A stretch of 64,000 nt of DNA, taken from assembly GCA_016714785.1 (NCBI GenBank), contig JADKCC010000002.1:496001-560000 (forward strand). Reading direction: 5' to 3'. The notes under the pieces were generated by a model that did no database searches, was not told where the DNA came from, and saw only the letters and a program-made list of their open reading frames with translations. This document shows, piece after piece, positions 28,210 to 37,942 of this stretch; position 1 is the stretch's first letter, and every line of letters begins with the position of its first letter. A program made the position numbers and the translations under genes. The stretch is from Saprospiraceae bacterium. GTDB taxonomy: Bacteria; Bacteroidota; Bacteroidia; Chitinophagales; Saprospiraceae.

Positions 28210-29451
28210 ATGAATCAACTGGAAAATATAAAACTGGCCCTAGGGTCAATAAGGGCGAATCTTTTACGATCTCTTCTTACACTCTTAATAATAGCAGTGG
28301 GCATCACTTGTTTAGTGGGCATACTGACTGCCATAGATAGTATATTGTTTTCGATGAGTGACAATTTCAATCGTTTGGGAGCAAATTCTTTCAATATTAG
28401 ACCACTGTCGGAGTCATTACGGAGTAACGATCGTGGACGTACCCAAAAAACTTCGGACCCGATAGTATTTGACCAAGCTATGAGATTTAAAGATGCTTAT
28501 CAATACGGTGCTTCAAAAGTATCAGTAGAATCATTTTGTACTGGCAATGCTTTCATCAAGCATGGTGACAAGAAAACCAATCCTACAATAAGAGTCATCG
28601 GTGTGGACGAAAACTATATGAATACATCAGCATTTGAAATCGTTTCAGGACGAAATTTTACTAATACTGAAGTATTCTCTACATCCAATAAAGTCATATT
28701 AGGCAGTGAACTCGTCAAGACACTATTTCAAGATAATCCTGAAAAAGCTGTGGGTAAAGATGTGTTTATCAATAGTAATAAATATCTAGTAGTAGGTGCA
28801 CTTAAGAGCAAAGGATCTTCATCGGGTGGATCCAATGACAGCCGAGTATTTATCCCGCTATATAACTCTAAAGTACTCTACGGATATGCGGACAAAGCAT
28901 ATAATGTAACCGTAGCCGTAGCCCAACCAAATGAAATGGATGATGCCATCAATCATGCCATAGGTGTAATGCGTAATGTACGTAAACTCAAGATTTCTCA
29001 AGAAAATGACTTCGAAGTACGAAAATCAGATGGAATATTAAATCAACTCAAAGAGATGACATCTACATTGAGATGGAGCACTGTAGTGATAGCTATGCTA
29101 ACCTTGCTTGGCGCATCTATCGGACTGATGAATATCATGCTCGTGTCTGTCACAGAGCGAACCAAAGAAATAGGTATCCGAAAAGCGCTTGGCGCAACAC
29201 GTAAAAATGTATTACTTCAATTCCTGATAGAAGCTATTGTGATCTGTCTATTGGGAGGCATAGTAGGTGTGTCACTTGGTATATTAATGGGTTTTGGCGT
29301 CTCAGTAATTGTCGAAGGACGATTTTTTATACCTTGGAATTGGATGATTCTTGGATTTTCAGTATGTATAGTGGTAGGTTTGGTTTCAGGTCTTTATCCT
29401 GCACTGAAGGCATCTAAGTTGGATCCAATAGAGGCATTGAGGTATGAATAG
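28210..29451 (+). CDS. MacB-like ABC transporter permease (MacB_PCD + FtsX)
   Basis: The 413-residue protein has one N-terminal membrane helix (residues 20-45, LLRSLLTLLIIAVGITCLVG), a periplasmic MacB_PCD domain (about 50-280), then three C-terminal helices with the FtsX signature, including SVTERTKEIGIRKALGATR before the second of them. Permeases of this type couple with a LolD/MacB-like ATPase for lipoprotein or peptide export. No ATPase gene lies next to it here, so it must use one encoded elsewhere. It is followed after 28 bases by rnhB. Confidence 0.88.
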   Translation: MNQLENIKLALGSIRANLLRSLLTLLIIAVGITCLVGILTAIDSILFSMSDNFNRLGANSFNIRPLSESLRSNDRGRTQKTSDPIVFDQAMRFKDAYQYGASKVSVESFCTGNAFIKHGDKKTNPTIRVIGVDENYMNTSAFEIVSGRNFTNTEVFSTSNKVILGSELVKTLFQDNPEKAVGKDVFINSNKYLVVGALKSKGSSSGGSNDSRVFIPLYNSKVLYGYADKAYNVTVAVAQPNEMDDAINHAIGVMRNVRKLKISQENDFEVRKSDGILNQLKEMTSTLRWSTVVIAMLTLLGASIGLMNIMLVSVTERTKEIGIRKALGATRKNVLLQFLIEAIVICLLGGIVGVSLGILMGFGVSVIVEGRFFIPWNWMILGFSVCIVVGLVSGLYPALKASKLDPIEALRYE

Positions 29452-29479
29452 TATTTTGTCAATAGGATATACAATCTAG

Positions 29480-30085
29480 ATGCCCTTACTAAATAACCAC
29501 TCTGGCATATACCCTGAAGCGGGCTGTGATGAAGCAGGTAGAGGTTGCTTGGCAGGACCAGTATTTGCAGCGGCTGTCATATTGCCACCTGATTTTTATC
29601 ATATTGACCTTAATGATTCCAAAAAGCTGTCTGAAAATCAAAGAATTGTTTTGCGCCAAATCATAGAAAAAGAAGCAGTTGCATACGCTGTATCAAAAAT
29701 GGATGCACCAGATATAGACAAATACAACATTCTTTGGGCATCGGTTCGTACCATGCATAAAGCTTTGGATAAATTGAAAATAAGACCTAAACATATCATC
29801 ATAGACGGTAATAAATTTTTACCATACCGAAAGATAAACCACGACTGTATCATCAAAGGTGATGGCATCTACATGAGTATAGCAGCAGCATCTATATTGG
29901 CAAAAACTTATAGGGACGAATACATGGTAAAACTACATAAAAAACATCCTCAATACCAATGGGAATCTAATAAAGGATACCCGACACAAGTACACCGAGA
30001 CGCTATTATCAACCATGGTATCACCCAATATCATAGAAAAAGCTTCCAATTGCTTCCACATGCAGAACAACTCAGGCTATTTTGA
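29480..30085 (+). CDS. rnhB: Ribonuclease HII
   Basis: This is a 201-residue enzyme that removes ribonucleotides and RNA primers from RNA-DNA hybrids. Motif AGCDEAGRGCLAGPV contains the first catalytic acids (Asp17, Glu18). HIIIDGNKFLP carries the next Asp, and SIAAASILAKTYRDEYM the fourth. Length and motif order are those of bacterial RNase HII. The ATG at 29480 is 28 bases after the permease stop, so the two are probably co-transcribed. Confidence 0.95.
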   Translation: MPLLNNHSGIYPEAGCDEAGRGCLAGPVFAAAVILPPDFYHIDLNDSKKLSENQRIVLRQIIEKEAVAYAVSKMDAPDIDKYNILWASVRTMHKALDKLKIRPKHIIIDGNKFLPYRKINHDCIIKGDGIYMSIAAASILAKTYRDEYMVKLHKKHPQYQWESNKGYPTQVHRDAIINHGITQYHRKSFQLLPHAEQLRLF

Positions 30086-30120
30086 TGTTATGCGGCATTA
30101 ATTTTATATATCTAATTTCG

Positions 30121-30148
30121 TTGGACAATAATTTATTACGTACTTTTG
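30121..30148 (+). promoter_or_regulatory. Promoter of acyl-CoA dehydrogenase gene
   Basis: TTG at 30121-30123 and TACTTTTG at 30141-30148 fit the Bacteroidota -33/-7 pattern with 17 bases between the written boxes. The start codon is about 44 bases downstream. Confidence 0.6.
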
Positions 30149-30191
30149 CATTCCCTAATTATTCTTTAATCAAATAATACTTTTATCAGTG

Positions 30192-31370
30192 ATGGAATTC
30201 GAATTAACAGAAGAACAAATCGCCGTACAACAAGCAGCTAGAGAATTTACACAACAAGAGTTACTGCCAGGCGTCATAGAGCGAGATAGAGATATGAAAC
30301 ACCCAACAGACCAAGTTAAAAAAATGGGAGAGATGGGTTTTTTGGGTATGATGGTAGATCCACAATATGGTGGTGGTGGCATGGATACACTTTCCTACGT
30401 ACTTGCCATGGAAGAAATAAGTAAGGTCGATAGTTCTTGTTCGGTCATCATGTCTGTTAATAACTCTCTTGTCTGTTGGGGATTAGAGACGTATGGTACA
30501 GAGGCACAAAAACAAAAATATTTGCCATTGTTGGCATCTGGCGAATGGATTGGTTCATTCTGCCTATCCGAACCAGAAGCTGGAAGTGATGCTACAAGTC
30601 AAAGGACTACAGCCATAGACATGGGCGATCATTATCTACTAAATGGTACAAAAAACTGGATAACCAATGGTGGTAAATCATCACTACATCTTGTGATAGC
30701 CCAAACATATCCTGAAAAAGGACATAGAGGCATCAACGTACTTTTGGTGGAGACAGCATGGAATGGTGTAGTCATAGGTGCTAAAGAAGATAAATTGGGT
30801 ATCAGAGCTTCAGATACACACACCATTATGTACAATGATGTCAAAGTGCCCAAAGAAAACAGAATAGGTGAAGATGGTTTTGGATTCAAATTTGCAATGA
30901 AAGTGCTTTCTGGCGGGCGTATAGGTATAGCTGCACAAGCATTGGGTATTGCAGCTGGTGCGTATGAATTAGCCGTAAAATATGCCAAAGAAAGAGAAGC
31001 ATTTGGCAAACCTATCAGTCAGCATCAAGCTGTAGCCTTTAAACTAGCTGACATGGCTACGGAAATCGAAGCGGCTAGGTTATTGGTATATCGTGCAGCA
31101 TGGATGAAAGACCAAGGGATGGATTACACTTCTGCCGCAGCAATGGCCAAACTTTTCGCATCAGAGGTAGCAATGAAACATACAGTCGAGGCCATTCAGG
31201 TGCACGGTGGTTATGGATACGTGAAAGAGTATCATGTAGAAAGACTGATGCGCGATGCCAAAATCACTCAAATATATGAAGGTACATCAGAAATGCAAAG
31301 AATAGTCATCAGCCGAAATATACTTAGCGGACAATTATACGAACCACTTTGGAAGATAGAAAACGTTTAA
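30192..31370 (+). CDS. Acyl-CoA dehydrogenase (short/medium-chain type)
   Basis: This is a 392-residue FAD enzyme of beta-oxidation or amino-acid breakdown. Visible family motifs are FCLSEPEAGSDA (FAD/substrate), NGTKNWITNGG, the C-terminal VQVHGGYGYVKEY-like stretch (here IQVHGGYGYVKEYHVERLMRD) and YEGTSEMQRIVISR, where the Glu of YEGTSE is the catalytic base position of short-chain enzymes. ATG 30192 is preferred over the GTG directly before it at 30189. The chain-length preference is not certain. It overlaps only the rejected TTG start of the next gene. Confidence 0.92.
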   Translation: MEFELTEEQIAVQQAAREFTQQELLPGVIERDRDMKHPTDQVKKMGEMGFLGMMVDPQYGGGGMDTLSYVLAMEEISKVDSSCSVIMSVNNSLVCWGLETYGTEAQKQKYLPLLASGEWIGSFCLSEPEAGSDATSQRTTAIDMGDHYLLNGTKNWITNGGKSSLHLVIAQTYPEKGHRGINVLLVETAWNGVVIGAKEDKLGIRASDTHTIMYNDVKVPKENRIGEDGFGFKFAMKVLSGGRIGIAAQALGIAAGAYELAVKYAKEREAFGKPISQHQAVAFKLADMATEIEAARLLVYRAAWMKDQGMDYTSAAAMAKLFASEVAMKHTVEAIQVHGGYGYVKEYHVERLMRDAKITQIYEGTSEMQRIVISRNILSGQLYEPLWKIENV

Positions 31371-31390
31371 AAAATAGAGTTACCTCGGGA

Positions 31391-32473
31391 ATGGGCAATG
31401 CTTGGCATATTGGCACATTCTTTGGAATTCCTGTGAAAATACATTGGAGTTTTGGATTATTATTGCTTTTTATCACCTATACTGTGTTGACTAATGGTTT
31501 CAAGTTTTGGCAAGGAATTGGATTTGCTGTATATGTGTTTATATTATTTTTTTGTGTCGTCTTGCATGAGTATGGGCATGCCTTGACTGCTCGAAAATTT
31601 GGAGTCGTGACAAAAGATATCATTTTGTCACCGATAGGAGGCATTGCCAGGTTAGAAAACATGCCACAAAAACCAATCGAAGAGTTTTTTATTGCCATAG
31701 CTGGTCCTTTAGTCAATTTGGTTATTGGCACTTTATTATTGATAATTTTATACTTTACTACAGGGCAGGTTTTTCCTGATTTTGCTTATGCAGATTTTGA
31801 TCAACCTGTTGAACTATTGCGCTATATACTATGGATCAATCTTATGCTATTCTTATTTAACTTAATACCTGCCTTCCCAATGGATGGTGGTAGGATTTTA
31901 AGGTCACTGTTAGCAACCAAAATAGGTAAAGTCAAGGCAACCAAATTTGCTTCTTCTATCGGAAAAGTGCTAGCCGTTTGTTTTGTGATTTATGGTGTTT
32001 TTGACCAACAATTGATACTGGCTTTGATCGGATTATTTATCTTCATGATGGCGGGACAAGAGTATGATCAAACAAAAGTATTGGCACTGATCAATAATAC
32101 TACAGTCGGTGATATCATGCGTACATCATTTACCAAACTACACTTGAGCGATACTTATGCTACTGTTATTGAAAAATATTATCGCGAAGGCGAACAAAAC
32201 TTTTTAGTATTTGATTCTATGGGCAATATTTCGGGGACAATTCCTGAGTTATTTATCAAAGATACGATCAAAGACAATGCCCAAGAAAAATCTGTCAATC
32301 AGATGATGTCCAATAAACTAGCTTCATTAGCACCTGATACAACACTCAAAGTCGCCATAGAAACGATGAGAAATGAAGGTGTAGCCATAGTATCTGTCGA
32401 AGAAAATGGTGTTTTAGTAGGCGTCTTGGATCGCAATGGTATAGAAAACTTTTTGCGAATGAAATCGGAATAA
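31391..32473 (+). CDS. Site-2 protease family M50 metallopeptidase with CBS domains
   Basis: From ATG 31391 the product has 360 residues. It has HEYGH (59-63) in a membrane helix and NLIPAFPMDGGR (157-168), the zinc-binding HExxH and the N-P-x-D-G-like motif of intramembrane proteases. After six hydrophobic segments, two CBS motifs follow (about 235-355; TVGDIMRTSF and VNQMMSNKLASL). Members with CBS domains are membrane proteases whose activity may respond to adenine nucleotides; the substrate is unknown. A TTG start at 31349 would overlap the upstream gene and adds a charged leader unlike the family, so the ATG is chosen. Confidence 0.88.
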   Translation: MGNAWHIGTFFGIPVKIHWSFGLLLLFITYTVLTNGFKFWQGIGFAVYVFILFFCVVLHEYGHALTARKFGVVTKDIILSPIGGIARLENMPQKPIEEFFIAIAGPLVNLVIGTLLLIILYFTTGQVFPDFAYADFDQPVELLRYILWINLMLFLFNLIPAFPMDGGRILRSLLATKIGKVKATKFASSIGKVLAVCFVIYGVFDQQLILALIGLFIFMMAGQEYDQTKVLALINNTTVGDIMRTSFTKLHLSDTYATVIEKYYREGEQNFLVFDSMGNISGTIPELFIKDTIKDNAQEKSVNQMMSNKLASLAPDTTLKVAIETMRNEGVAIVSVEENGVLVGVLDRNGIENFLRMKSE

Positions 32474-32531
32474 GGTAATTGGAATTATTACTCAGTTTAT
32501 ATTGTTCTAATATCAACACATAAAAAATACA

Positions 32532-32885
32532 ATGACTTTCCAACAAATATTCAAATTTATCTCTGTTCATCTCAAAAATTTGAGTGTCAGATTGATATAT
32601 TCCATATTGCTGATGATGTATGCTTACAATGCAGAACGGACTCCTGCGTGGGCTCGCCGTATCATATTGGGTGCAGTCGCATACTTACTTTCACCTATTG
32701 ATAGCATTCCTGATTTAACACCATTTATTGGCTTTACAGATGATTTAGGCGTTATCAGTTTTGGTTTGGTGGCGATCGCTTGCTATATAGATCAAGATGT
32801 AAGAATTGCTGCTAGACAAAAATTAATGACGATATTTGAGCAAGTGGATGAACGAGAATTGCAAGCAGTAGATGAAAAATTGTAA
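32532..32885 (+). CDS. DUF1232 (YkvA-like) membrane protein
   Basis: This is a 117-residue protein with the DUF1232 core AVAYLLSPIDSIPDLTPFIG (about residues 50-69), a hydrophobic hairpin with a conserved SPID-IPD. The function of the family is not established. It sits 58 bases after the protease gene. Confidence 0.88.
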   Translation: MTFQQIFKFISVHLKNLSVRLIYSILLMMYAYNAERTPAWARRIILGAVAYLLSPIDSIPDLTPFIGFTDDLGVISFGLVAIACYIDQDVRIAARQKLMTIFEQVDERELQAVDEKL

Positions 32886-32986
32886 TACGCATTTCATCAA
32901 AACCTGTAGTACACAAACCTAAATTTTATTGAGTGCAAATAATTAAAAATCAATCTTTTGTAAAGATATATTCGCAATATTTATCA

Positions 32987-33601
32987 TTATTTATAAGCTA
33001 GAAGGCGTTTTTTTAAACCTTTCAATGTTTCCACTGGTCCAGACGTAATGCTTTCATTGACTACCCACGAAGGTATATTCCCGCCAGGATCCATATATCC
33101 TGAATGTACGATATTCAACTGTCCATCAGATAGCTTCTTTATTTCCCATGAACTGCTAATTTTTTTTATCAATAAACTTGCGTTTTTATCTTTCGATAGT
33201 GTATATGGAAAATATGCAGTATTAACCGTCAATGTACCAAGTTTAGGATTATAATTCATAATACCTTTAATGGTAGCAATACGATCTTCAAAAGGAAAAG
33301 GCAAATCGTATGCTAATAGATAGATAGCTTCATTTTCATTTATTTTTTTTAGTAGTTTCACATTCTTAACTTTGTCATACCAAAGATGCATTTTTTCCAC
33401 ATCCTTCATGATATTGTGTATATCTTCGAAATTACCTTTGATAATAGCCTCAAGTTTGAATTGTTTTATTTTTTCGTTAGGTACATCTTTTAGCCATATC
33501 GTGTAAGCGGCTTCCTTTTTATGCAAAGTCCAATTGGTCTGAGTTAAACCAACAAGATTTAATCCTAATATAATTAAAATAGACAATAAAACATTACGCA
33601 T
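32987..33601 (-). CDS. Secreted START/SRPBCC-like lipid-binding domain protein
   Basis: The protein has about 204 residues from MRN at 33601 (two more from the ATG at 33607). A signal peptide (RNVLLSILIILGLNLVGLTQ) precedes one START-type domain with the recognisable series VKNVKLLKKINENEAIYLL, DLPFPFEDR and PGGNIPSWVVNE, the last typical of START domains near the C-terminal helix. It probably binds a hydrophobic ligand in the periplasm. The gene overlaps the end of the upstream deacetylase gene, so the pair is likely co-transcribed. Confidence 0.8.
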   Translation of the reverse strand: MRNVLLSILIILGLNLVGLTQTNWTLHKKEAAYTIWLKDVPNEKIKQFKLEAIIKGNFEDIHNIMKDVEKMHLWYDKVKNVKLLKKINENEAIYLLAYDLPFPFEDRIATIKGIMNYNPKLGTLTVNTAYFPYTLSKDKNASLLIKKISSSWEIKKLSDGQLNIVHSGYMDPGGNIPSWVVNESITSGPVETLKGLKKRLLAYK

Positions 33602-34226
33602 ACTCATACATTACCTCTTCCAAACTCATTGAAGTAAATCCATGATCTGCTAAATGCTGTAAGAACCTTGGTAATGTATATTTTAAATTGATTGCAGCTT
33701 TTAGATTGTCATGAAATACAATGATAGAACCTGAACTGTAATTGTCAATTACATTGCTCAAACATTTTTCTTTGGTGATGGTCTGATCAAAGTCTCCACT
33801 AAGTACATCCCACATTACGATCGTTTTTTCTGTTTTTAGCACAGCTGATTGGCCACGACTCATTTTACCATAAGGTGGTCTAAAAAAATCCGTTTGTATT
33901 AACGAGTCACATTTTTTAATATTGTCAAGATATGTTTTCTGGTCTGTTAGCCATCCATTTACGTGATTGTAAGTGTGGTTTCCTATGGTATGACCTTCAT
34001 TTATTATTCTATTATATATTTCTGGATACTTTCGTACATTGTCTCCGACACAGAAAAAACTAGCTTTAAAGCCATAATCAGCCAATACATCTAAGACCCA
34101 AGGAGTCAGTTCAGGTATTGGTCCATCATCAAATGTAATAAACACTTCTTTCTCATCTGTATTGATATTCCAGATAAAATCAGAAAATAATGTTTTGATA
34201 ATCGGAGGTGTTTTTACTAAGTACAT
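33594..34226 (-). CDS. Polysaccharide deacetylase (NodB domain)
   Basis: This is a 210-residue single NodB domain. TFDDGP (31-36) supplies the catalytic base and a metal ligand. GNHTYNH supplies metal ligands His84 and His88. FFRPPYGK is motif 3, and the late segment SIIVFHDN contains the expected catalytic His. It removes acetyl groups from N-acetylglucosamine-type glycans. No signal peptide is seen, so it may act in the cytoplasm. The stop overlaps the START-domain gene by a few bases. Confidence 0.92.
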   Translation of the reverse strand: MYLVKTPPIIKTLFSDFIWNINTDEKEVFITFDDGPIPELTPWVLDVLADYGFKASFFCVGDNVRKYPEIYNRIINEGHTIGNHTYNHVNGWLTDQKTYLDNIKKCDSLIQTDFFRPPYGKMSRGQSAVLKTEKTIVMWDVLSGDFDQTITKEKCLSNVIDNYSSGSIIVFHDNLKAAINLKYTLPRFLQHLADHGFTSMSLEEVMYEYA

Positions 34227-34234
34227 GATATAAT

Positions 34235-34266
34235 TTTGTTGTATTCAGTTTTAAAACCTAATTTTG
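34235..34266 (+). promoter_or_regulatory. Promoter of gltX
   Basis: TTTG (34235-34238), 20 bases, then TAATTTTG (34259-34266) is a near-consensus Bacteroidota promoter. It implies a leader of about 140 bases before the gltX ATG. Confidence 0.6.
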
Positions 34267-34411
34267 CAGTCTGACTTTCAAAGCAGATGTATTAATTAAG
34301 TATATTAAAATGACGCTTAATAATTATTACAACGCATAAAATAGAAAAAATGCGTCATCAAACACATGGGTTTTGAAAATTATTAACATAAAAAGTAAAA
34401 TTTTATACAAA

Positions 34412-35914
34412 ATGGGTGATGTAAGAGTAAGATTTGCGCCGAGTCCAACAGGTGCTTTACATATCGGTGGTGTGCGTACAGCATTGTACAACTATCTATT
34501 TGCCAAAAAAAATGGAGGTACCTTTATCTTAAGGATAGAAGATACTGACCAGACAAGATATGTTCCTGGCGCAGAAGCGTATATCATAGAGTCATTGAGA
34601 TGGTTTGGGATTCTACCTACAGAAGGTCCTGAATTTGGTGGAGATTATGGTCCTTACCGACAGTCCGAAAGAAAGGATATTTATAAACAATATGCCGACC
34701 AATTGATTCGTGATGGTAACGCTTATTATGCTTTCGATACTGCTGAAGAATTGGAAGTCATGCGCAAAAGTGATGCTGAATTCAAATATGATGGTAAAAC
34801 AAGGTTAAGTTTAAAAAACAGCTTGTCACTACCCGAAGAAAAAGTCAAAGAATTATTGGAAGCTGGAGAACATGTGGCAGTTAGACTGAAAATTCCTGTA
34901 GATGAATCCATTTCATTTGATGATCATATCAGAGGCCATGTGACATTTAGCAGCAATGAGCTAGATGACAAAGTAATTCTAAAAGGAGACGGCATGCCTA
35001 CTTATCACTTGGCCAATATTGTGGATGACCACTTGATGAAAATTTCACACGTTATACGAGGCGAAGAGTGGTTAAGTAGTACACCTCATCACGTGTTGAT
35101 GTACCGTTTTTTAGGTTGGTCAGCACCATCTTTTGCACATCTCCCTTTGATATTGAAACCCACAGGACAGGGCAAATTAAGTAAAAGAGATGGTGCAAAG
35201 TTTGGATTCCCAGTTTTTCCCTTGTCATGGGACAGCGATCATGAAGAAGATAATTTTACGGGTTTTCGCGAAGATGGATATTTACCTGATGGTTTGTTAA
35301 ATTTTTTGGCACTCCTTGGTTGGAGTCCAGGCAATGACCAGGAAATGTTGACCTTAGACGAGATGTGTGAAGCATTTAGCTTAGATAAAATTGTAAAATC
35401 TGGCGCCCGTTTTGATATAGATAAAGCCCTTTGGTTTAATCAACAATATATCATTCATGCTGATAATTTGAAGCTTGCGTACATGATTCAAGACCAAGCG
35501 ATAGATGCAGGATACCACGTCTCTATAGAGTATCTGGCTGATGTATGTGGTCTTATGAAAGAACGAGTTCACAAAACACTAGAAATAATCACGAATGCAA
35601 GATTCTTTTTTGAGGCACCACATGTTTTTGATGATGACACCATCAGAAAAAAATACAAGCCCGAAAATAAAGTGCATTTGATCGCCATAGCAGAAAGTTT
35701 AAAAACAGTAGATAATGCAGGTATTGAACTCGCAATCAAAGGATATATTCAAGATAATGGCTTAAAAATCGGAGACTTCATGCCATTGATAAGAATAGGA
35801 GTAAGTGGTACAATGCAAGGACCAGATTTGATCAAAACGATTGCACTCATTACGCCATCTGAAGCTGCAGATAGATTGTTGCGTGCAGTACTGTATTTTG
35901 AAAAATTGAATTAA
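34412..35914 (+). CDS. gltX: Glutamyl-tRNA synthetase
   Basis: The 500-residue product is a class I aminoacyl-tRNA synthetase charging tRNA-Glu. The HIGH motif is in PSPTGALHIGGVRTALYNYL and the KMSKS equivalent is KLSKRDG. The ATG at 34412 (MGDVRVRFAPSPTG) is the family start; a TTG 39 bases upstream would add a non-homologous leader. The C-terminal anticodon-binding part has the helical composition expected. Confidence 0.96.
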   Translation: MGDVRVRFAPSPTGALHIGGVRTALYNYLFAKKNGGTFILRIEDTDQTRYVPGAEAYIIESLRWFGILPTEGPEFGGDYGPYRQSERKDIYKQYADQLIRDGNAYYAFDTAEELEVMRKSDAEFKYDGKTRLSLKNSLSLPEEKVKELLEAGEHVAVRLKIPVDESISFDDHIRGHVTFSSNELDDKVILKGDGMPTYHLANIVDDHLMKISHVIRGEEWLSSTPHHVLMYRFLGWSAPSFAHLPLILKPTGQGKLSKRDGAKFGFPVFPLSWDSDHEEDNFTGFREDGYLPDGLLNFLALLGWSPGNDQEMLTLDEMCEAFSLDKIVKSGARFDIDKALWFNQQYIIHADNLKLAYMIQDQAIDAGYHVSIEYLADVCGLMKERVHKTLEIITNARFFFEAPHVFDDDTIRKKYKPENKVHLIAIAESLKTVDNAGIELAIKGYIQDNGLKIGDFMPLIRIGVSGTMQGPDLIKTIALITPSEAADRLLRAVLYFEKLN

Positions 35915-36133
35915 GTGTTACGTAAAACTCCATTAAAAAAGTGATTGTCGTCATATTATTTGCACATTTTATAATGAAAATGACATAATATTTCTGATTT
36001 TTGATGGTGAAGGTTGGATATTTCTTAATTCTTCTTATTTTAGCGCAAGATTTCAAATCCTTTTACCAAGGGTTTTGTAACTAACCTTAACCTATTTTAT
36101 AAACAAACCAAATAGTATATAATCCCTGAACAA

Positions 36134-37441
36134 ATGGATCCATTAAAAGAAAAGTTTTACCAAAAATCAGTTGCCCTCAAAGCTGATATCAAATCCATCC
36201 TAAAAGACCACGGTGACAAAAAAGTAGATGAAGTTACCGTCGAACAGTTGATAGGTGGAATGCGTAGTGTAAAGAGCATGATATGGGATACATCGTCCCT
36301 AGACCCTGAGGAAGGAATCAGATTCAGGGGCTATAATATTCCTCAACTACGTGAATTACTTCCACGCGTACCAAATGGCAAAGAACCACTACCTGAAGGT
36401 CTATTTTGGCTTATGATGACTGGCGACCTACCTACAGATGATGATGTCAAATGGCTATCCGCTGAATGGAGTAAAAGAAGTGAAGTGCCATCTAATGTAT
36501 TCGAAACTTTGAGGTCATTGCCTAAAGATACGCACCCTATGACGCAATTTAGTATTGCTATATTAGCGATGCAAAATGATAGTATTTTTGCCCAGCAATA
36601 TGAGGAAGGTATGAGCAAAAATGATTATTGGGATGTGATGTATGAAGACTCAATGAATATGATCGCCAAACTACCAAGAGTAGCAGCATTCATATATAGA
36701 AGATCTTTCCACAATGATCAGCATATAGCGCCTGACCCTACCATGGATTGGGGAGGCAATTTTGCTAAAATGTTGGGTTTTGAAAACCCTGACTTTATGG
36801 CATTGATGCGATTATACCTCACTATACATACAGATCACGAAGGTGGAAATGCTTCTGCGCATACTATGCATTTGGTAGGTTCTACATTGAGCGATGTATA
36901 TTATTCTTTTAGTGCAGCTATGAATGCATTGGCTGGGCCACTACATGGACTAGCCAATCAAGAGGTCATCAAGTGGATTTTCGAAATGGTAGAAGAAATA
37001 GGCACCAACAATCCTACTAAAGATCAAATCAGAAAATATATCAATGATACTCTTGCTGAAGGCAAAGTGGTACCAGGTTATGGACATGCTGTATTGCGTC
37101 AGCCAGACCCTAGATTTATCGCACAGATGAGATTTGCCAAAGACAATATCAAGGACGATCCTACCGTACAGATTGTCTGGGATCTTTATGAATTAGTACC
37201 AGAAATATTGGGCGCGTTAGGCAAAGTAAAAAATCCATGGCCAAATGTAGATGCCCACTCAGGTGCGTTATTGGTTCATTATGGATTGAAAGAATACAAT
37301 TATTATACAGTGCTATTCGGTGTTTCTAGAGCTTTGGGTGTTTGCGCAGGCTTATGTTGGGACAGAGCCTTGGGATTACCATTGGAGAGACCAAAATCTA
37401 TCACCACTGATTGGCTCAAAAAATTTCTTGCTATTAACTAA
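36134..37441 (+). CDS. gltA: Citrate synthase, mitochondrial-like type
   Basis: The 435-residue protein catalyses oxaloacetate plus acetyl-CoA to citrate in the TCA cycle. The sequence resembles mitochondrial citrate synthase more than the hexameric GltA of enterobacteria: TDHEGGNASAHTMHLVGST, AMNALAGPLHGLANQE (active-site His region), VPGYGHAVLRQPDPR (second catalytic His) and NVDAHSGALL (catalytic Asp). No NADH-binding N-terminal domain is seen. gcvH follows after 21 bases and probably shares its transcript. Confidence 0.94.
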   Translation: MDPLKEKFYQKSVALKADIKSILKDHGDKKVDEVTVEQLIGGMRSVKSMIWDTSSLDPEEGIRFRGYNIPQLRELLPRVPNGKEPLPEGLFWLMMTGDLPTDDDVKWLSAEWSKRSEVPSNVFETLRSLPKDTHPMTQFSIAILAMQNDSIFAQQYEEGMSKNDYWDVMYEDSMNMIAKLPRVAAFIYRRSFHNDQHIAPDPTMDWGGNFAKMLGFENPDFMALMRLYLTIHTDHEGGNASAHTMHLVGSTLSDVYYSFSAAMNALAGPLHGLANQEVIKWIFEMVEEIGTNNPTKDQIRKYINDTLAEGKVVPGYGHAVLRQPDPRFIAQMRFAKDNIKDDPTVQIVWDLYELVPEILGALGKVKNPWPNVDAHSGALLVHYGLKEYNYYTVLFGVSRALGVCAGLCWDRALGLPLERPKSITTDWLKKFLAIN

Positions 37442-37462
37442 CCAAATAATAATTTTAATAAA

Positions 37463-37852
37463 ATGAATATTCCTGAAAGTCTAAAATATACAAAAGAACA
37501 CGAATGGATCCGAGTAGAAGGAGATGTAGCTATCGTTGGCATCACTGATTTCGCTCAAGGAGAACTAGGCGAATTGGTATATGTAGAAGTAGATACCGTA
37601 GGCCAAACCGTAGCTAAAGACGAAATTTTTGGTACCGTAGAGGCTGTAAAAACCACGTCAGATTTATTTATGCCTGTGACAGGAGAGATCCTAGAGTTTA
37701 ATGGTCAGCTGGACGAATCAGATGGCGACAATCCAGGATTGATCAATGAAGACCCTTATGGAGAAGGCTGGATAGTAAAAGTCAAAATAACCAACCCTGA
37801 TGAATTGGCAGAACTTCTGGATGCTACCGCTTATGCAGCCCTGATAGGCTGA
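37463..37852 (+). CDS. gcvH: Glycine cleavage system H protein
   Basis: This is a 129-residue lipoyl carrier shuttling the aminomethyl group between the P, T and L proteins. FGTVEAVKTTSDLFMP contains the lipoyl-lysine (Lys63) and DPYGEGWIVKVK is the usual C-terminal strand. It is full length. The P and T genes are not in this window. It lies directly behind citrate synthase and before a terminator. Confidence 0.96.
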   Translation: MNIPESLKYTKEHEWIRVEGDVAIVGITDFAQGELGELVYVEVDTVGQTVAKDEIFGTVEAVKTTSDLFMPVTGEILEFNGQLDESDGDNPGLINEDPYGEGWIVKVKITNPDELAELLDATAYAALIG

Positions 37853-37878
37853 TCCATTTACCGTATCCAATAAAATAT

Positions 37879-37918
37879 AAGCCAAGTAAACCGAGTGCGC
37901 GTTTATTTGGCTTTTTTT
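37879..37918 (+). terminator. Terminator after gcvH
   Basis: The stem AAGCCAAGTAAAC / GTTTATTTGGCTT (37879-37891 and 37901-37913, one G-U pair) is followed by a T-tract. Confidence 0.88.
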
Positions 37919-37942
37919 ATTATGTTTTTCTTCATTTTATGT

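Noticed and set aside
31349..31351. TTG as start of the site-2 protease
   Set aside because: It overlaps the upstream dehydrogenase and adds a charged leader; ATG 31391 fits the family.
34373..34375. TTG as gltX start
   Set aside because: The family start MGDVRVRFAPSPTG is at ATG 34412; the extra leader has no homology to synthetases.
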